DNA of 64,000 nucleotides from Bin80 sp965116685. Lineage in GTDB: Bacteria > Bacteroidota > Rhodothermia > Rhodothermales > Bin80. The notes under the pieces are model-generated. The model made no database searches, was not told the origin of the DNA, and saw only the letters and a list, made by a program, of their open reading frames with translations. The stretch lies in contig OZ220707.1 in the NCBI GenBank assembly GCA_965116685.1, forward strand, positions 248,001 to 312,000, written 5' to 3'. Shown here one piece after another: positions 25,868 through 35,827 of the stretch. The position numbers and the translations under genes were made by a program. How positions within the stretch are numbered: the first letter of the stretch is position 1; every line of letters starts with the position of its first letter.

Positions 25868-27132
25868 TCGCGATACAATGCACGGTGCCCAATGTCACGG
25901 CGAAGATGTTTGCCATCAAATTCTATGAGATCTGCCGCCTGATACGCATGGTCAATTGCCCCCGCGAGTGTCGTGTTGATTGCTGTTACCCCAAGTACAC
26001 GTCCACCGGCCGTTAAGATATTCCCGCCATCCGATTTTGTGCCTGCATGAAATACGAGCGCCCCTGGAACTTCACCTGCCGCCTCAAGACCACTAATGAC
26101 GCATCCTTTCTCATAAGAGCCTGGATACCCCCCACTGACCAGGACCACGCATGCCGCAGCTGACGATTGTTTTTCCAGTCGCAGGTTCCCGATTCCTCCT
26201 GTTGCAGCGCGCAGTAAGATTTCAATCGAATCGCCCCCCATGAGGGGCAATACCACTTGCGCCTCAGGATCACCAAATCTGCAGTTAAATTCAACGACCT
26301 TGGGGCCTTGATCCGTAATCATCAGGCCGGCATACAAACACCCTTTGTACAACCTCCCCTCTCGTGCCATTCCTTCAAGGACTGGCTCAATGATACGTGA
26401 GCAAGTGGTTTCAATCAGACTTTGCGTCATAACCGGAGCCGGAGCATATGCACCCATTCCTCCAGTATTTGGTCCCTGGTCATGGTCAAATACACGCTTA
26501 TGATCCTGAGCAGAGTCCAGAAGGAGATAATCATCTCCGTCTGTGAGAACGAACATACTCGCTTCCTCGCCTTCCATCCATTCCTCAATCACGATTTCCT
26601 TGCCGGCATCTCCAAGGCTCCCCTGAATCATTAAATCATGCAGCGCGCGTTCGGAATCCGCAATATCCTCGCACATGATAGCACCTTTCCCGGCAGCGAG
26701 CCCGGACGCTTTGATCACACATCTCCCCAGCGTTTGCGCATAACTCTTCGCGTCCTCCATCTGATCTGAATGAAAATGTTGCCATTGCGCTGTCGGAACC
26801 TGGTGACGCTGCATGAACGCTTTGGCAAATGCCTTGCTACTTTCAATCTCAGCGGCAGCAGCCGATGGACCAAAGCATGGTATTCCCACATTGCCCAGGG
26901 CATCTGCAAGCCCCTCGGCAAGGGGTACTTCGGGCCCGATAATTGCCAAACTAACTTTCTCGTTCCTGGCAAACGACACTAGCCCTGTGAGGTCAGTTGC
27001 CGGAACCGGAATATTCTTTCCGAACTGCGCTGTCCCGGGATTCCCTGGTGCAATAAATAAAGCATCTGCGCCGCGCACAAACCACGCCAGCGCGTGCTCA
27101 CGCCCGCCACTTCCGACAATAAGAATTCGCAT
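25864..27132 (-). CDS. purD: Phosphoribosylamine-glycine ligase
   Basis: 422 residues, standard for PurD. The N-terminal domain opens with ILIVGSGGREHALAW. The ATP-grasp part shows the lid and phosphate loop SSKAFAKAF and ASGLAAGKGA, DHKRVFDHDQGPNTGGMGAYAP, and the metal-binding EFNCRFGDPEAQ near residue 285. It makes glycinamide ribonucleotide in purine synthesis. It lies 13 bases after mutS and overlaps the propeller gene; no other pur genes are nearby. Confidence 0.95.
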   Translation of the reverse strand: MRILIVGSGGREHALAWFVRGADALFIAPGNPGTAQFGKNIPVPATDLTGLVSFARNEKVSLAIIGPEVPLAEGLADALGNVGIPCFGPSAAAAEIESSKAFAKAFMQRHQVPTAQWQHFHSDQMEDAKSYAQTLGRCVIKASGLAAGKGAIMCEDIADSERALHDLMIQGSLGDAGKEIVIEEWMEGEEASMFVLTDGDDYLLLDSAQDHKRVFDHDQGPNTGGMGAYAPAPVMTQSLIETTCSRIIEPVLEGMAREGRLYKGCLYAGLMITDQGPKVVEFNCRFGDPEAQVVLPLMGGDSIEILLRAATGGIGNLRLEKQSSAAACVVLVSGGYPGSYEKGCVISGLEAAGEVPGALVFHAGTKSDGGNILTAGGRVLGVTAINTTLAGAIDHAYQAADLIEFDGKHLRRDIGHRALYRE

Positions 27133-27145
27133 GTAAAGCTATGGT

Positions 27146-29713
27146 TTAATCAGAGTACTCCTTCAACTCGGCCAGAAGCAATAATGCCTGCATTGGCGTG
27201 ATTTTATTCGGATCAATTTCCTTGAGTTGATCTCGCAGTGGATCTGGCTCCGGTTCATTAAAGAGGGTCATCTGAGTGGATCCTATCTCAGGAAAAATCT
27301 CTCGGCTTACCGTTTCCTGTGACTCCAATTTTCTCAGAATTATTTTTGCCCGATGTAATAATCTCGACGGTAAACCCGCCATGCGAGCCACTTCAATTCC
27401 ATATGAATGGTCTGCTCCACCGCGAACCAGTTTGCGAAGAAAAACAATCTTGCCCTTATGCTCCTGTACGTGAATGCGATGATTTTCTACTCGCTCAAGC
27501 TGTTCTTCCAGTGCATTTAATTCATGGTAATGGGTTGCAAAGAGGGTTCGGGCGGCAATTGAGTCATTCTGATGCAGATATTCCACCAAAGCCCATGCAA
27601 TGGAGAGTCCATCGAACGTGCTGGTGCCCCGCCCTACTTCATCCAACAGAATCAGTGAATTTCGAGTAGCATTGTTGAGAATGTTGGCGGTCTCATTCAT
27701 TTCTACCAGAAAAGTACTCTCACCTGCAGCCAAATTATCCGATGCGCCAACCCGGGTAAAGATGCGATCAACCACACCGATTTGTGCTTCTTTCGCCGGC
27801 ACAAAACTTCCTGTCTGTGCCATCAAAACAATCAAACCCACTTGACGCAAGACAACACTCTTGCCCGCCATATTGGGGCCTGTGATAATCAGGATCTGGT
27901 TCTTCTCTGGATCTATATCCACCGAGTTGGGGACAAATGTTTCGGGGATGGATTGCTCCACAATAGGATGCCTCCCGTCAAGAATTCGAAGGCATTGGGA
28001 GTTATTCAACTCCGGCCGTACATATCTTTCACGAACCGCCACCTCTGCAAATGCCACCAAACAATCCAGCACAGCAATCGCTGTCCCCAAGTCCTGCAGT
28101 TCTTGGGACTTTATGGATAAATTAGCTCGCAGGGAGTGCAACAGTTCATTTTCGAGTACTGCGATCTTTTCTTTCGCACCAAGAACACGCTCTTCGTACT
28201 CTTTCAACTCACTGGTGATATATCGCTCTGCATTGACCAGCGTTTGCTTACGTACATAGTCCGCTGGGACCTTATCTCGATGGGCATTTGTAATCTCAAG
28301 ATAGTATCCAAATACTTTATTATAACCTACTTTGAGGGAGGGGATACCGGTTCGCTCGATTTCGCGCTTTTGTAATGTCTCAATGAATTTTTTCCCTGAA
28401 CTGGATATTTCTTGAAGCTCATCCAGGTTTTGGTTATAACCTGATCGAAAGACCCGCTCCGAGGATTCATCCAGAGCTTGGTGGATCATTGACTCGACCT
28501 CGCTGCATGGGTCCAGGACTTGGGCTAGTTTCTCTAAGACCAGGCATTCCGACGCATTCAGTTGCAAAATTATATCTGGCACCTGACGCAGGGCAAGCCC
28601 CAAACTTAGAAGTTCCCGCGGAATGGCACGCTGCGTACAGATTCTAGCAACTACCCGCTCAACATCACAGACCTGCTTTAGGTGATCCTGTAAGCTACTT
28701 CGGATGTCCAAATTTCCAACTAGCGTCTCCACAGCATCAAGCCGCCGATTGATCCGCTGAACATCACGCAGTGGCTGAAAAAGCCATCGCCGTAATGTCC
28801 GCGCTCCCATGGCAGTACAGGTACGATCCAAAAGCTTTACCAGGGTCATCGCTTTGGAATCCCCATGAAGAGGGGCAAGCAGTTCAAGATTCCTGCGTGT
28901 CTGCGGATCAAGGAGCATCGCGCCCTGATCTGTTTGCAGGCGAATCTTTTTGATGTGCTCTGGCTTCCCTTTTTGAGTTTCAATCAAATAATGAAGGACT
29001 GCCCCTGCTGCAACAATTCCCTCCCGTAGCTCTGAAACGCCAAACCCCTTCAAGGAATGCGTGCCAAAGTGTTCGAGTAGTGTGAGGTTGGCAAAGTCAT
29101 AATCAAAGACCCAATCCTCACGCGGTGTGACGATATAGCCCTGGTTGCGCAGATCCTGAATGGAATCCCGAGCTGATTTATCAATCAGAATCTCCGATGG
29201 CTCAATGCTTTGCAAGAGGTTATTCAATCGAGAATGACTAGCCTCTGTAAGCACAAACTCACCAGTTGAAACATCTGCATAGGATACCCCTGCCCGCCTT
29301 CTTCCATAATGTACCGCTACCAAATAGTTGGCCTGCTTCGGTGAGAGCGTTTGATCCCGAAGCGATACCCCAGGGGTGACGACTTCCGTTACTCCTCGTT
29401 TTACCAGAGATTTCGTTGCCTTGGGATCTTCCAACTGCTCACAAATGGCGACTCTCAGCCCAGCATTGACCAGTTTGGGAAGATGATTCTCAAGCGCATG
29501 GTGAGGGAACCCTGCCAGTGCTACACTCTGCGCCGCGCCGTGTCCCCGCTTGGTCAGCACAATTCCAAGTACATCACTTGCCTTTAGGGCATCCTCTTCA
29601 AATGTCTCGTAGAAATCGCCCATGCGAAACAACAACAACGTATCCGGATTCTCTTCTTTGATCCGGTAATACTGTTGCATCAGCGGCGTATTACCTTTGT
29701 TCTTCTGTGGCAT
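27146..29713 (-). CDS. mutS: DNA mismatch repair protein MutS
   Basis: 855 residues. The mismatch-binding domain carries the Phe-x-Glu motif in FRMGDFYETFEED (residues about 29-41). The C-terminal ATPase has Walker A in TGPNMAGKSVVLRQ, Walker B LILLDEVGRGTSTFDG and the ATHYHEL motif. The tail QMTLFNEPEPDPLRDQLKEI resembles the beta-clamp-binding end of bacterial MutS. It acts with MutL (37126-38934 here), encoded in a separate operon. It is 23 bases downstream of the deacetylase-like gene. Confidence 0.96.
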   Translation of the reverse strand: MPQKNKGNTPLMQQYYRIKEENPDTLLLFRMGDFYETFEEDALKASDVLGIVLTKRGHGAAQSVALAGFPHHALENHLPKLVNAGLRVAICEQLEDPKATKSLVKRGVTEVVTPGVSLRDQTLSPKQANYLVAVHYGRRRAGVSYADVSTGEFVLTEASHSRLNNLLQSIEPSEILIDKSARDSIQDLRNQGYIVTPREDWVFDYDFANLTLLEHFGTHSLKGFGVSELREGIVAAGAVLHYLIETQKGKPEHIKKIRLQTDQGAMLLDPQTRRNLELLAPLHGDSKAMTLVKLLDRTCTAMGARTLRRWLFQPLRDVQRINRRLDAVETLVGNLDIRSSLQDHLKQVCDVERVVARICTQRAIPRELLSLGLALRQVPDIILQLNASECLVLEKLAQVLDPCSEVESMIHQALDESSERVFRSGYNQNLDELQEISSSGKKFIETLQKREIERTGIPSLKVGYNKVFGYYLEITNAHRDKVPADYVRKQTLVNAERYITSELKEYEERVLGAKEKIAVLENELLHSLRANLSIKSQELQDLGTAIAVLDCLVAFAEVAVRERYVRPELNNSQCLRILDGRHPIVEQSIPETFVPNSVDIDPEKNQILIITGPNMAGKSVVLRQVGLIVLMAQTGSFVPAKEAQIGVVDRIFTRVGASDNLAAGESTFLVEMNETANILNNATRNSLILLDEVGRGTSTFDGLSIAWALVEYLHQNDSIAARTLFATHYHELNALEEQLERVENHRIHVQEHKGKIVFLRKLVRGGADHSYGIEVARMAGLPSRLLHRAKIILRKLESQETVSREIFPEIGSTQMTLFNEPEPDPLRDQLKEIDPNKITPMQALLLLAELKEYSD

Positions 29714-29736
29714 AAACTACAGCAGGTAAACCCAGA

Positions 29737-31143
29737 TTATATCGGATATCCTCTCCATGAGCTAAGTGCATCTCTTAAAGAGCCAATATATGCCCCTTGC
29801 TCACTACACCATTGTACGATGGCCTCAAAATGTTCGCCCCATCCTGGATAATCCATTTCCTCCCCAATCACATTATGCCACAAGGCAACCCCCACGCCAC
29901 CAAATTTCTGACACATTTTCAAAAGTTCAATGCTTTGCTGGACTGCTTCTTCTATTCCATAATTCTGCCGGTTGAAGAGAGCACCATCCATCAAGAGCAG
30001 GGGCATTTCCCAAAGGTCCATTACCTCATTCCTGGTGCAATCAAATTTTAGAAATGGCATACAGGTGCCATTCCTGAATCCTGCACACTCCGAAAACCCG
30101 AGTGATGAATCAATCAGGAAGCCGGCTTCTGCCTGCAGCCGTGGAGTAATCCCAGTGTCATAGCGCAGAAAATGTTGCCGAACACTCACTGGAGGCGTTC
30201 CAATTTGATTGGTGAGTGTACGTCGCTCGCTGCGCAAATACCCGGGATGCGCATGTGCATGGTAGCTCGGATGCAATCCAATTTCAAAATCATCCGACTG
30301 CAGATCCATCAGCATTTTTTGCAAAAATTTCTGATCCAGTCGATAATGCACATCATTGGGGCCATGAGCGGCAGCTTTGAGGAACATGGTTGCGTTCCCA
30401 TACCTTCGAATCAAACGATGCATTCGATGCAATGCAGTTTGAAATGCATCTCCGGGCGTGAAATAATTTTGGGTAAATTGAAATAGCCTGCGCCACCGCT
30501 CCATACCATTCACCTTTCGGCGATTCAGAAGAAAATACTGCACCTTCTCCCTAAAGATCATCCCCAACCGCCAATGCTGAAGATAATCTACATCAATGGT
30601 TGGGCAAAATGCCCATTTTTTTCCCGCCCAAGTTTTTGACGATACCTGAATCCCTGTCGCGACAAATTTTTCTCGAAGCACTTCACGGTAACAATCTACG
30701 ACAGGAATATGCGTCACATCCAATATTGCCTGAAGTGATTCTTTATGGGGGAAGCGGCCATGCGAATCCCTCGCGACCGTTGTACTCTCCTGCCAGCCGG
30801 AGAGCCAGTAAAATGCCGATGCGACCAGATCACCCCCCGCCCTTGACGAGAAAAGGATTGGAAAATTGCAGCCAGAATGGTCGTGCCATGTTACGGGAGC
30901 CACATTCAATGGGGCAAAATCATCAAAGAAATCTTCTGCGTTGGGAGCCAACGGTAAAACAATGATCTTTGGGTCAAGCCCAGAAGGCGCATCCCCATAG
31001 TAAATTCCCCGCCCGCTCAGTTTGCTGCGAGGCTGAAATATCGGACCCAAACCAAGCGGGCCAAGTAACATGCGTATGCTATATTCAGCCTTAGGCCTGT
31101 AATGATGACCCACTTCAAGGCACACGGGAATTGCTGAATTCAT
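29737..31143 (-). CDS. Polysaccharide deacetylase-like family protein
   Basis: 468 residues with two parts. Residues 1-170 form an N-terminal domain found with these proteins in Bacteroidota; the rest is a NodB-like (beta/alpha) barrel recognisable from CPTIDVDYLQ (the Asp-pair strand) near 182, EIGLHPSYHAHAHPGY near 292 and the late DLWEMPLLLMD strand. Metal-dependent removal of acyl groups from surface glycans is the family role; the full H-x-x-x-H metal motif is only partly visible, so activity is uncertain. It precedes mutS on the same strand. Confidence 0.65.
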   Translation of the reverse strand: MNSAIPVCLEVGHHYRPKAEYSIRMLLGPLGLGPIFQPRSKLSGRGIYYGDAPSGLDPKIIVLPLAPNAEDFFDDFAPLNVAPVTWHDHSGCNFPILFSSRAGGDLVASAFYWLSGWQESTTVARDSHGRFPHKESLQAILDVTHIPVVDCYREVLREKFVATGIQVSSKTWAGKKWAFCPTIDVDYLQHWRLGMIFREKVQYFLLNRRKVNGMERWRRLFQFTQNYFTPGDAFQTALHRMHRLIRRYGNATMFLKAAAHGPNDVHYRLDQKFLQKMLMDLQSDDFEIGLHPSYHAHAHPGYLRSERRTLTNQIGTPPVSVRQHFLRYDTGITPRLQAEAGFLIDSSLGFSECAGFRNGTCMPFLKFDCTRNEVMDLWEMPLLLMDGALFNRQNYGIEEAVQQSIELLKMCQKFGGVGVALWHNVIGEEMDYPGWGEHFEAIVQWCSEQGAYIGSLRDALSSWRGYPI

Positions 31144-31237
31144 TGACAGTTATTTTTATTCATATAGTCAGTTCCCGCATCAAATTAAGCAGTGTCTCCA
31201 TTCTCTAGGTGATTAGCTTGAACGCTTCAGCGTTATA

Positions 31238-32512
31238 ATGTCCCGTGACCTTACCGTACTTGCTGACCCTGTTCATGGATTCATTAAAATTCCTCAGAAG
31301 ATAATCCAACCACTGTTAGAATCCCCCGAAGTGCAAAGACTTCGCCGGATTAAACAGTTGGGAATGGGAGCTCTCGTTTTTCCCGCAGCGGAGCACAGCC
31401 GCTTTCCACATGCCCTGGGAGCAATGGGACTGTTATCTGGCGCATTGGACAGTTTTGAAGCGAAGGGGACCCCCATTAACGAGGAGGAGCGGCTGGCGGC
31501 GATGGCAGCGATCCTATTACACGACATTGGCCACAGTCCCTTCTCGCATACGCTTGAGTCCAAACTGGTTCATGGTACAGAGCACGAGGAGATTAGCATA
31601 GCATTGGTTAAACGCCTCAAATCACAGATGGGAGGGCCGCTTGATATGGCAATAGAGATGCTTGAGGGCAACTATGAAAGACCTTTCTTTCATGCTTTGA
31701 TCTCCAGTCAACTGGATATGGACCGCCTGGATTATCTTTGCAGAGATTCTCATTTTACCGGGGTTGCCGAAGGCAGAATTGGAGTTGGTCGGATCCTGCG
31801 AACATTGTGCGTCCATCCAACTGATGGTGGACCTGAATCCTGCCTTGCCATTGAATCCAAAGGCGTGTATGCGGTTGAAAATGTGCTCATTGCAAGAAGG
31901 TTAATGTACTGGCAAGTGTATGTTCATAAGACAGTTATTGCTGCAGATCATGTACTTATAGGTACTATCCAGCGGGCTCGTGACTTGATTCATGGAGGCA
32001 ACCATGACGCCGTACATGGAATATCTCCAACCCTCTATTGGTTTCTTAAGGAGAATCCAGATAATAACCGTTTTGAGGAGGATCAGGTCTTGGATCACTT
32101 TCTGGATCTGGATGACTTTGAAATCATCTACAGCATAAAACAGTGGTGTAACAGTAGCGACCGGATCCTGGCCGACTTGTCTCGTCGCATTATTACCAGA
32201 GATTTATTCCGTTGCACCTTCCTTGAGAAAGAGTCAAATAGTCGTCTGCGTGAAAACTGGAAGGACCGTGTAATGCACACTCTCAGGAAAATGGGGATTA
32301 CAAGCCCGGATGCCCATACCTATTACTTAAAAGTAGGCAAATCCAGTCACGCCGCCTACAAACGGGATAAAAATGTCGTGCATGTCCTGAGCCCTCAAGG
32401 TAATCTGAGCAATCTAGGTCAGCACGCGGACGAAGCCGCAATCAGTGCCCTCACCAGATTTATTCAAAAGCCGTACATCTGTTACCCGAAAACCGTGGAA
32501 CTAGGGTTATGA
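31238..32512 (+). CDS. HD-domain phosphohydrolase (dGTPase/SAMHD1-like)
   Basis: 424 residues. The HD metal site is complete: His in SRFPHALGAM (about 54), the HD pair in LLHDIGHSPFSH (about 93-100) and a late Asp in QLDMDRLDYLCRDSHF. The start DPVHGFIKIP and REQ-like RRIKQLGMG segment are typical of the YwfO/SAMHD1-like branch. Hydrolysis of (d)NTPs is likely, physiological substrate unknown. It is transcribed alone, divergently from the deacetylase gene, and its last six bases overlap the end of the isomerase-like gene on the other strand. Confidence 0.85.
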   Translation: MSRDLTVLADPVHGFIKIPQKIIQPLLESPEVQRLRRIKQLGMGALVFPAAEHSRFPHALGAMGLLSGALDSFEAKGTPINEEERLAAMAAILLHDIGHSPFSHTLESKLVHGTEHEEISIALVKRLKSQMGGPLDMAIEMLEGNYERPFFHALISSQLDMDRLDYLCRDSHFTGVAEGRIGVGRILRTLCVHPTDGGPESCLAIESKGVYAVENVLIARRLMYWQVYVHKTVIAADHVLIGTIQRARDLIHGGNHDAVHGISPTLYWFLKENPDNNRFEEDQVLDHFLDLDDFEIIYSIKQWCNSSDRILADLSRRIITRDLFRCTFLEKESNSRLRENWKDRVMHTLRKMGITSPDAHTYYLKVGKSSHAAYKRDKNVVHVLSPQGNLSNLGQHADEAAISALTRFIQKPYICYPKTVELGL

Positions 32513-33457
32513 TTCCAGAGCAGTACGACAGTACTGTACACATTTATCCATCTCCTCCATCACACTGGATCCCTCTGGAATTGGGTATTCCAACTCAATC
32601 ATGGCAGGAATTGAGTATTCCTCGTCCCTGATCAACTGTAGCACTTCGGCAATCGGAGTATCTCCTGTACCCCATGGAACATTGTTCTGTCCGTTCTCAG
32701 GGCTTTTTCGGTCTTTCAGATGTAAATGGGCAATTCGATCGTGGTATTGCTGAATGACTGGAATCGGAGAAGTCCCTAATGCAGCGACATAATGGCCGAT
32801 ATCCAAATTGAGCATATTGTTTGGCGAGTGCGCGAGATACTCATCAAAACTAAAACCTTCGTTGGCCACCTGTAGATGGTTGTGCATACTGTTGAGCAAA
32901 TCATGTTTGGCTGCAAAGGGGGCCATTCGTTCGGATGAATTGGCGGAGATTTCAAAGGAGATCCCACGAGCCCCAATTGCTTTTGCGGCGCGATATGCAT
33001 AATCAATATCGTCGTCCGACCAGTTGGGATCACCCAACTTCAGGATATCAACCTCAACACCCGCGTTCCGATACATTTCTCCCAACTCTGTAAATTTTTC
33101 CATCGGAGCACTGCGACGCCACTCTTGGAGTTCCAATTGGGCTTCCCTCCTTGCATCCATATAGGCGGTCCTTTCCTCCGGGGTCATGGAGTCGGGACGG
33201 CGGCGAGGGGGGCCGCCGGATGGGGCTCCTGCATATATCTCGGCGGGGGTGCCCATTAACTCTATCGTATTGAGTCCGAGCGTTTGCATATATCCAAGAA
33301 TTTCTTCTGCACTACCAGGGATCTGGCGAAAACTGTAGGATATTGCACCAACCTTAACAGCAGAGGGCGTTGCCAACAGTTGACGCGGAGCAATTGCGAT
33401 TCCGGTAGCTGCTCCGGCAATTTTCAGGAAGTTGCGGCGGTTAAATACTGTATGCAT
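32507..33457 (-). CDS. Tat-exported sugar phosphate isomerase/epimerase-like protein
   Basis: 316 residues. The N-terminus carries a twin-arginine signal (NRRNFLKIAGAATGIAIAP). The mature part is a xylose-isomerase-like TIM barrel: NTIELMG, GARGISFEIS, NLDIGHY and HLHLKDRK contain the usual Glu/Asp/His metal ligands, and a final Glu lies in PAMIELEYP. An insertion rich in Pro, Arg and Gly (residues 85-105) is unusual. Such periplasmic proteins are common in Bacteroidota and Planctomycetota glycan degradation; the substrate is unknown. Confidence 0.85.
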   Translation of the reverse strand: MHTVFNRRNFLKIAGAATGIAIAPRQLLATPSAVKVGAISYSFRQIPGSAEEILGYMQTLGLNTIELMGTPAEIYAGAPSGGPPRRRPDSMTPEERTAYMDARREAQLELQEWRRSAPMEKFTELGEMYRNAGVEVDILKLGDPNWSDDDIDYAYRAAKAIGARGISFEISANSSERMAPFAAKHDLLNSMHNHLQVANEGFSFDEYLAHSPNNMLNLDIGHYVAALGTSPIPVIQQYHDRIAHLHLKDRKSPENGQNNVPWGTGDTPIAEVLQLIRDEEYSIPAMIELEYPIPEGSSVMEEMDKCVQYCRTALES

Positions 33458-33658
33458 GGTATGATAGTGTCTATTCCTAGATTAGAAGAAAAGTTACTGA
33501 ATCCATTAGGAATTAACAACCACAACGGACTCGTGAACTGATTATTCTTGCTAATCCGACAAAATCTGTGCGAGGGCCCAGAGCGATCCAGATCCCGCTG
33601 CCAGAGAAAAATCTATTGTCGTCAGACATTTCATACACCTGCCAAGCATATGAATAGA

Positions 33659-34823
33659 TCAGCGCTCTAAACCCTGATCCAAATTTTTGCTCCCAAACCG
33701 ATGTGTCTCCTGCTCTTGGGGCAGGGGTTTGATCTGGATATGAGCATAATTGGACACCAACCAATTCTGCATGGAAGGGATTGGAATCGCATAGACCCCA
33801 TTGCGCTTGTACAGGATGCTTCCATGCAATACCCGGTCAAACATTTTCTTGGCTTCCAGTTCACCATAGTCCTGCGTTAGAGATGCTATGATATCTTCTT
33901 TATCCAGACCTTCTTCCAACGGAACCCCCGCGATCAGCTTTGCCAGACTATGGCATTGCTTTCTAGTAAAATCGTCCATCCGATGCTTGTAATACGCCGC
34001 TCGAAGGCCCTTGCCTACGTCCAGTATCGTACTTAACCCGTCTGTATTCATCACACCATCGTTGTCTTGCAGATACCGCGCCGCCGGCTCCACATACGAT
34101 AAAATGTGCTGAGGCCACCCATGCGTTTCCTTAGCAATGGTATCAATCCATTTTGTGGGATCCCCTTTCGCGCCGCCGTCCTTCGTGAGCCAGTCGTGGA
34201 TGACCGACCGCTCAGCCTCTTTGCTCAACGCCCCCAATTCTACAAAACAGTTTCCCGAAAACCTCGAAATTCCCAATGATCCAAAGGCCTTCGCCGTCGT
34301 CCTTAGACCGGCCGCGATCAGGATGACAGGACGGTGCAATTTTCCGTTGGTCGGAGGGAGGAGGAGCATTGCCTGTCCCCAGTGTTTGCGCTTCATCCAA
34401 AGTGAGGAGTAACGGCTGCTTTCCTTTGCGAAGGATTTTCTTCATTGTTTTGCTAGACAGATCAACGATCCCCGCAGCCTCCAAAAATCCAAATTTTACA
34501 GATCCTCGCAAAAGATTGGGAAATTTCCTCAAACCAAGAAAATCACGTAATGCGTCTGGGTCCCAAAGAGCATGCGGATCAATCTCCGCAGTTTTCCATC
34601 CCTGGCCCTTGGCCAATTTTTCGCATTCACCAAGTAGTGCACTCTTCCCCGCACCAGGCGCTCCTTGAATCAGGAAGGTCGTGCCAGATTTCGCCTGAGT
34701 TGCACGCTCTACAATCTCATTGAAATTGCTTAATATCTCTTTCCGTCCATGAAAATACTTGGCAGGTCCACGGTCAAACGCTGCCGTCAGTGGAGGGGGC
34801 GGAGAATGCCGGGTTTTACACAT
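33659..34823 (-). pseudogene. AAA ATPase with winged-helix-like tail, frameshifted
   Basis: The N-terminal part (from ATG 34823) has Walker A QGAPGAGKSALLGE near residue 55 and Walker B LLLTLDEAQTLG near 142. The conserved continuation (RPVILIAAGL, GISRFSGNC, HGWPQHILSYVEPA) is in another frame, offset by one base, and runs to the stop at 33659. The slip must lie near 34350-34385, in a run of GGA triplets on the plus strand. Combined length is about 388 residues. Proteins like this are stand-alone STAND/AAA_16-like ATPases of unknown role. Either a pseudogene or a local sequence error. Confidence 0.75.
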
Positions 34824-35260
34824 GGCTATGAGATACTTTTAACGTCATGGACCGCGGATCATACAGGCAACTCGTATGATCCACTTCTATGAATCATATT
34901 GGACAAATTCAGGAGTTTATGGTTCCTGGAAGATACGACGCAGAGGCAGGCAGCTAGAGCCCGTGAGACTGGAGTGATTCCTTCAAATGGATAGGCCTAT
35001 CCCAGAATCTCTGCTTCGCCTGACTTTAACGTGCGCCGTGGAAAGGCGCTTTCCTGTGGCGGGTTAAGGTTCAAAAGAACCCATGTCGTCCGAGGGTTCG
35101 AAGGCTCTGTAGCTCCAATACTCAAATATGGAGCATGACGGGGGGAAGTTCAGATGAAAATTAAATCGCTTCCAGTTTTGATGAGCACACATCAGCACTC
35201 CATAATACTGGCTTGCAGGGTGGCCCACTTGGATCGGAATACGCACCCAAGCTTGCTCGA
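34824..35260. other. 437-bp gap between the ATPase remnant and hpt
   Basis: No convincing gene on either strand. It contains a perfect 14-bp palindrome GGATAGGCCTATCC (34989-35002) and a GC hairpin GCGCC/GGCGC with a 7-base loop (35033-35049). I cannot match the region to a known structured RNA. The minus-strand frame at 35064-35246 lacks features and lies downstream of hpt. Confidence 0.4.
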
Positions 35261-35827
35261 TCAGTCGCTCGTAAATTCAGTGCTCTTGAGATAGTACAGT
35301 GCGGGCAATTCGCGGAGCTCCTGGGCGATATCCAAACCATATCCCACGATGAATTCTCCGCTGGAAATAAATCCTACATGATCCACCTCAATCGGACTCC
35401 CTTTCACTTTCACCATGGAAACGATGGTGACGGACTTTGGTCTGTACTTAGAAAGCTGCTGGCGTACATATGTCAACGTTCGACCTGAGTCAACAACATC
35501 TTCAACCAGAATCACATGCTGATCGCGAAGGGGCACCGTCGGTGCCATGATTTCTTGTATGGATTGGCTGCTTGTGGTTCGGTTACCATAGGAACTCAGG
35601 CGCCAGAAGTCAACGATACAAGGAAGTTTTATGGCGCGCACCAAGTCTGCTGTAAAGATGAACGCCCCCTGCATTAAGCCGATCACAACCGGACGATGCC
35701 CTTGGTGTGTACGGGTCAGTGTTTGTCCGATTTCCCGAACACGCGCAGCAATGGCAGCTGTATCCTTGAACAGCTTCAGATGCCGGCCATGAATGATTTC
35801 AGTTTCGTTCGAAATAAAGTCTAGCAT
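35261..35827 (-). CDS. hpt: Hypoxanthine phosphoribosyltransferase
   Basis: 188 residues from ATG 35827, overlapping the tilS end by 29 bases. The PRPP-binding signature VILVEDVVDSGRTLTYV is near residue 105, the flexible-loop SSYGNRTTSSQSI precedes it, and the C-terminal VDHVGFISSGEFIVGYGLD motif is the purine-contact region. It salvages hypoxanthine or guanine to the nucleotide. The tilS-hpt pairing is widespread in bacteria, which supports both calls. Confidence 0.92.
   Translation of the reverse strand: MLDFISNETEIIHGRHLKLFKDTAAIAARVREIGQTLTRTHQGHRPVVIGLMQGAFIFTADLVRAIKLPCIVDFWRLSSYGNRTTSSQSIQEIMAPTVPLRDQHVILVEDVVDSGRTLTYVRQQLSKYRPKSVTIVSMVKVKGSPIEVDHVGFISSGEFIVGYGLDIAQELRELPALYYLKSTEFTSD

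Noticed and set aside
35100..35140. tRNA-like half with ggttcgaa in the hpt-ATPase gap
   Set aside because: Flanking bases do not pair as a T stem and no cloverleaf can be built on either strand.
35064..35246. 60-codon minus-strand frame downstream of hpt
   Set aside because: No signal peptide, domain or conserved pattern; lies in a gap with palindromes instead.
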